This document shows, one piece after another, positions 62,991 to 64,000 of a stretch of DNA of 64,000 nucleotides. A model generated the notes under the pieces. It was not told where the DNA came from and did no database searches. It saw only the letters and a program-made list of their open reading frames with translations. Position 1 is the stretch's first letter; every line of letters starts with the position of its first letter. The stretch is from Streptomyces sp. CA-210063 (GTDB lineage Bacteria > Actinomycetota > Actinomycetes > Streptomycetales > Streptomycetaceae). The DNA lies in NCBI RefSeq assembly GCF_024612015.1, contig NZ_CP102512.1, positions 3,410,001 to 3,474,000 of the forward strand, in the 5' to 3' direction. The position numbers were made by a program, and so were the translations under genes.

Positions 62991-63150
62991 CTGAAGCTCC
63001 TTGCGATGTCCTCGGTCCCGTTCCTCGGGCCTCGGCAGGTCTTCCGTGGTACGGGCCCGCTCCAAGGTACCCGGCCATCCTGTCGATCCGGTACCGTCAG
63101 GCGGCTTCCGACCACCTCCGGGCGGCGGGTTTTCTCAGCTGTTTGCCTGG

Positions 63151-63177
63151 CAGGAGGGGGTACGGGACCCCCTCCTG
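63151..63177 (-). terminator. Terminator of the HtrA-type protease gene
   Basis: CAGGAGGGGGT (63151-63161) pairs perfectly with ACCCCCTCCTG (63167-63177) around a 5-nt loop. It is about 49 nt past the protease stop codon and 161 nt before the tatB start. Confidence 0.8.
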
Positions 63178-63225
63178 TGAAGTTGCTGTCACTACGCCGG
63201 GCCGTCTCGAATCGCGGTCGGGCGG

Positions 63226-64000
63226 TCAGCCGCCGCCGGACGAGCCGAGGGTCAGGGTGACCGTCTGCTCCTTGCCGTTCCGCTGGAGGGTGAGCTCCAG
63301 GCGGTCGCCGGGCCGGTGGGCGCGGACCTTGACGATCAGCTCGTCGCCGGAGTGGACGCGCTGCCCGTCGACCTCGGTGATGACGTCACCCGAGCGGATG
63401 CCCGCCCGGTCGGCCGGGCCGCCGGCGGTCACCGCGGAACCGCCGCCGCTGCCCTCGTCGCCGATGCGGGCGCCGTCGCCCGCGTAGTCCATGTCGAGGG
63501 TGACACCGATCACCGGGTGGGTCGCCTTGCCCGTGTTGATCAGCTCCTCGGCGACGCGCTTCCCCTGGTTGATGGGTATCGCGAAGCCGAGCCCGATCGA
63601 ACCCGCCTGTCCGCCGTCCGACTCCGAGCCGCTGCCGGCGGACCGGATGGCGCTGTTGATGCCGATCACCCGGCCCTTGCCGTCGAGAAGCGGGCCGCCG
63701 GAGTTGCCCGGGTTTATCGGCGCGTCGGTCTGCAACGCGTCCACGTACGACACGTCGCTGACGTCACCGCTCTCACCGCCGGCCGTGATGGGGCGTTCCT
63801 TGGCGCTGATGATGCCGGATGTGACGGTGTTGGCCAGGTCGAAGGGGGCGCCGATGGCGACGACCGGGTCGCCGACCCGGACCTCGTCCGAGTTGCCGAG
63901 GGGCAACGGCTCGAGTCCGCTGACGTCGGACACCTTGACGACGGCCAGGTCGTAGCCGGTGTCCCGGCCGACGATGGTGGCCTTGGCGGTCTCGCCGCCG
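63226..64000 (-). CDS. HtrA/DegP-type serine protease (5' part missing)
   Basis: The last 257 residues are present; the start lies to the right. The trypsin-like domain shows the catalytic Asp region (GYDLAVVKV) and Ser region (INPGNSGGPLLDGKG), with the usual GLGFAIPIN segment. A PDZ domain follows (GPADRAGIRSGDVITEVDG) and the protein ends LTLGSSGGG. The histidine of the triad would be off the edge. Members act in envelope protein quality control. The gene order HtrA-tatB is common in actinobacteria. Confidence 0.93.
   Translation of the reverse strand, partial: GGETAKATIVGRDTGYDLAVVKVSDVSGLEPLPLGNSDEVRVGDPVVAIGAPFDLANTVTSGIISAKERPITAGGESGDVSDVSYVDALQTDAPINPGNSGGPLLDGKGRVIGINSAIRSAGSGSESDGGQAGSIGLGFAIPINQGKRVAEELINTGKATHPVIGVTLDMDYAGDGARIGDEGSGGGSAVTAGGPADRAGIRSGDVITEVDGQRVHSGDELIVKVRAHRPGDRLELTLQRNGKEQTVTLTLGSSGGG

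Noticed and set aside
1..64000. tRNA, rRNA, insertion sequence or prophage genes
   Set aside because: No transposase, integrase, phage structural gene, or sequence I could fold as tRNA or recognise as rRNA was found by reading; a tRNAscan or Infernal run would settle small RNAs.

Overview
The window is about 70% G+C, with strong third-position G/C bias, many GTG starts and families typical of filamentous actinobacteria: a WblC/WhiB7-type regulator, mycoredoxin, AdnAB helicase-nuclease, UvrD2, MoeZ, DUF3152, DUF3107 and TatB. It reads as a core-chromosome segment of a Streptomyces. I find no rRNA, tRNA, CRISPR array, prophage or insertion sequence. Two genes are cut by the window edges: a PDZ protein of the YlbL type on the left and an HtrA-type protease on the right.

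1-12 kb: PDZ protein, a small membrane protein, MoaE and an SDR epimerase (all minus); a zincin-like protein overlapping a Nudix hydrolase (plus); a minus-strand trio of one TerD-AIM24 fusion and two AIM24 proteins; a YgjP-like metallopeptidase divergent from a ThiF/E1-like protein that overlaps an ABC1-type kinase. 12-13.6 kb: a zinc-ribbon protein and the wblC operon. The wblC leader is about 600 nt and holds a WblC-type promoter, an upstream ORF and an attenuator-like terminator. 13.6-26.5 kb: genome maintenance and redox genes (uvrD2, mycoredoxin, nudC, M20 dipeptidase, adnB, adnA, an alkyltransferase-like protein).

26.7-34 kb: a large membrane protein joining a degenerate kinase domain to a flippase-like domain, two tandem lipoprotein tripeptidyl-aminopeptidase-like hydrolases, and moeZ. 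34-39.7 kb: a minus-strand cassette of a PelF-like glycosyltransferase, an eight-helix membrane protein, an NAD-dependent epimerase and a spherulin-4 (GH135-like) protein. Three of its genes are joined in overlapping or closely spaced pairs. It looks like a reduced Pel/galactosaminogalactan-type glycan locus and is the best candidate here for an undescribed system. 39.9-46 kb: a DUF3152 protease-like protein with a repeat-rich N-terminus, alpha/beta hydrolase, TetR regulator, DUF3107 and a ferritin-like protein.

46-54.7 kb: a DEAD-box helicase with a long basic repeat tail and an apparent CTG start, alpha/beta hydrolase, NYN-domain protein, MarC, PHP phosphoesterase, DUF6758 and SUFU-domain proteins. 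54.7-64 kb: a CorA transporter behind a 0.5 kb leader with three perfect hairpins in a row, a lipoprotein, a pore-less PRC/MgtE_N/CBS protein overlapping a DUF1003 membrane protein, Mrp/ApbC, TatB and the HtrA protease. Several intergenic regions carry very strong hairpins, and four carry copies of one interspersed repeat with the core GCGGGGAACTGCGCGA.
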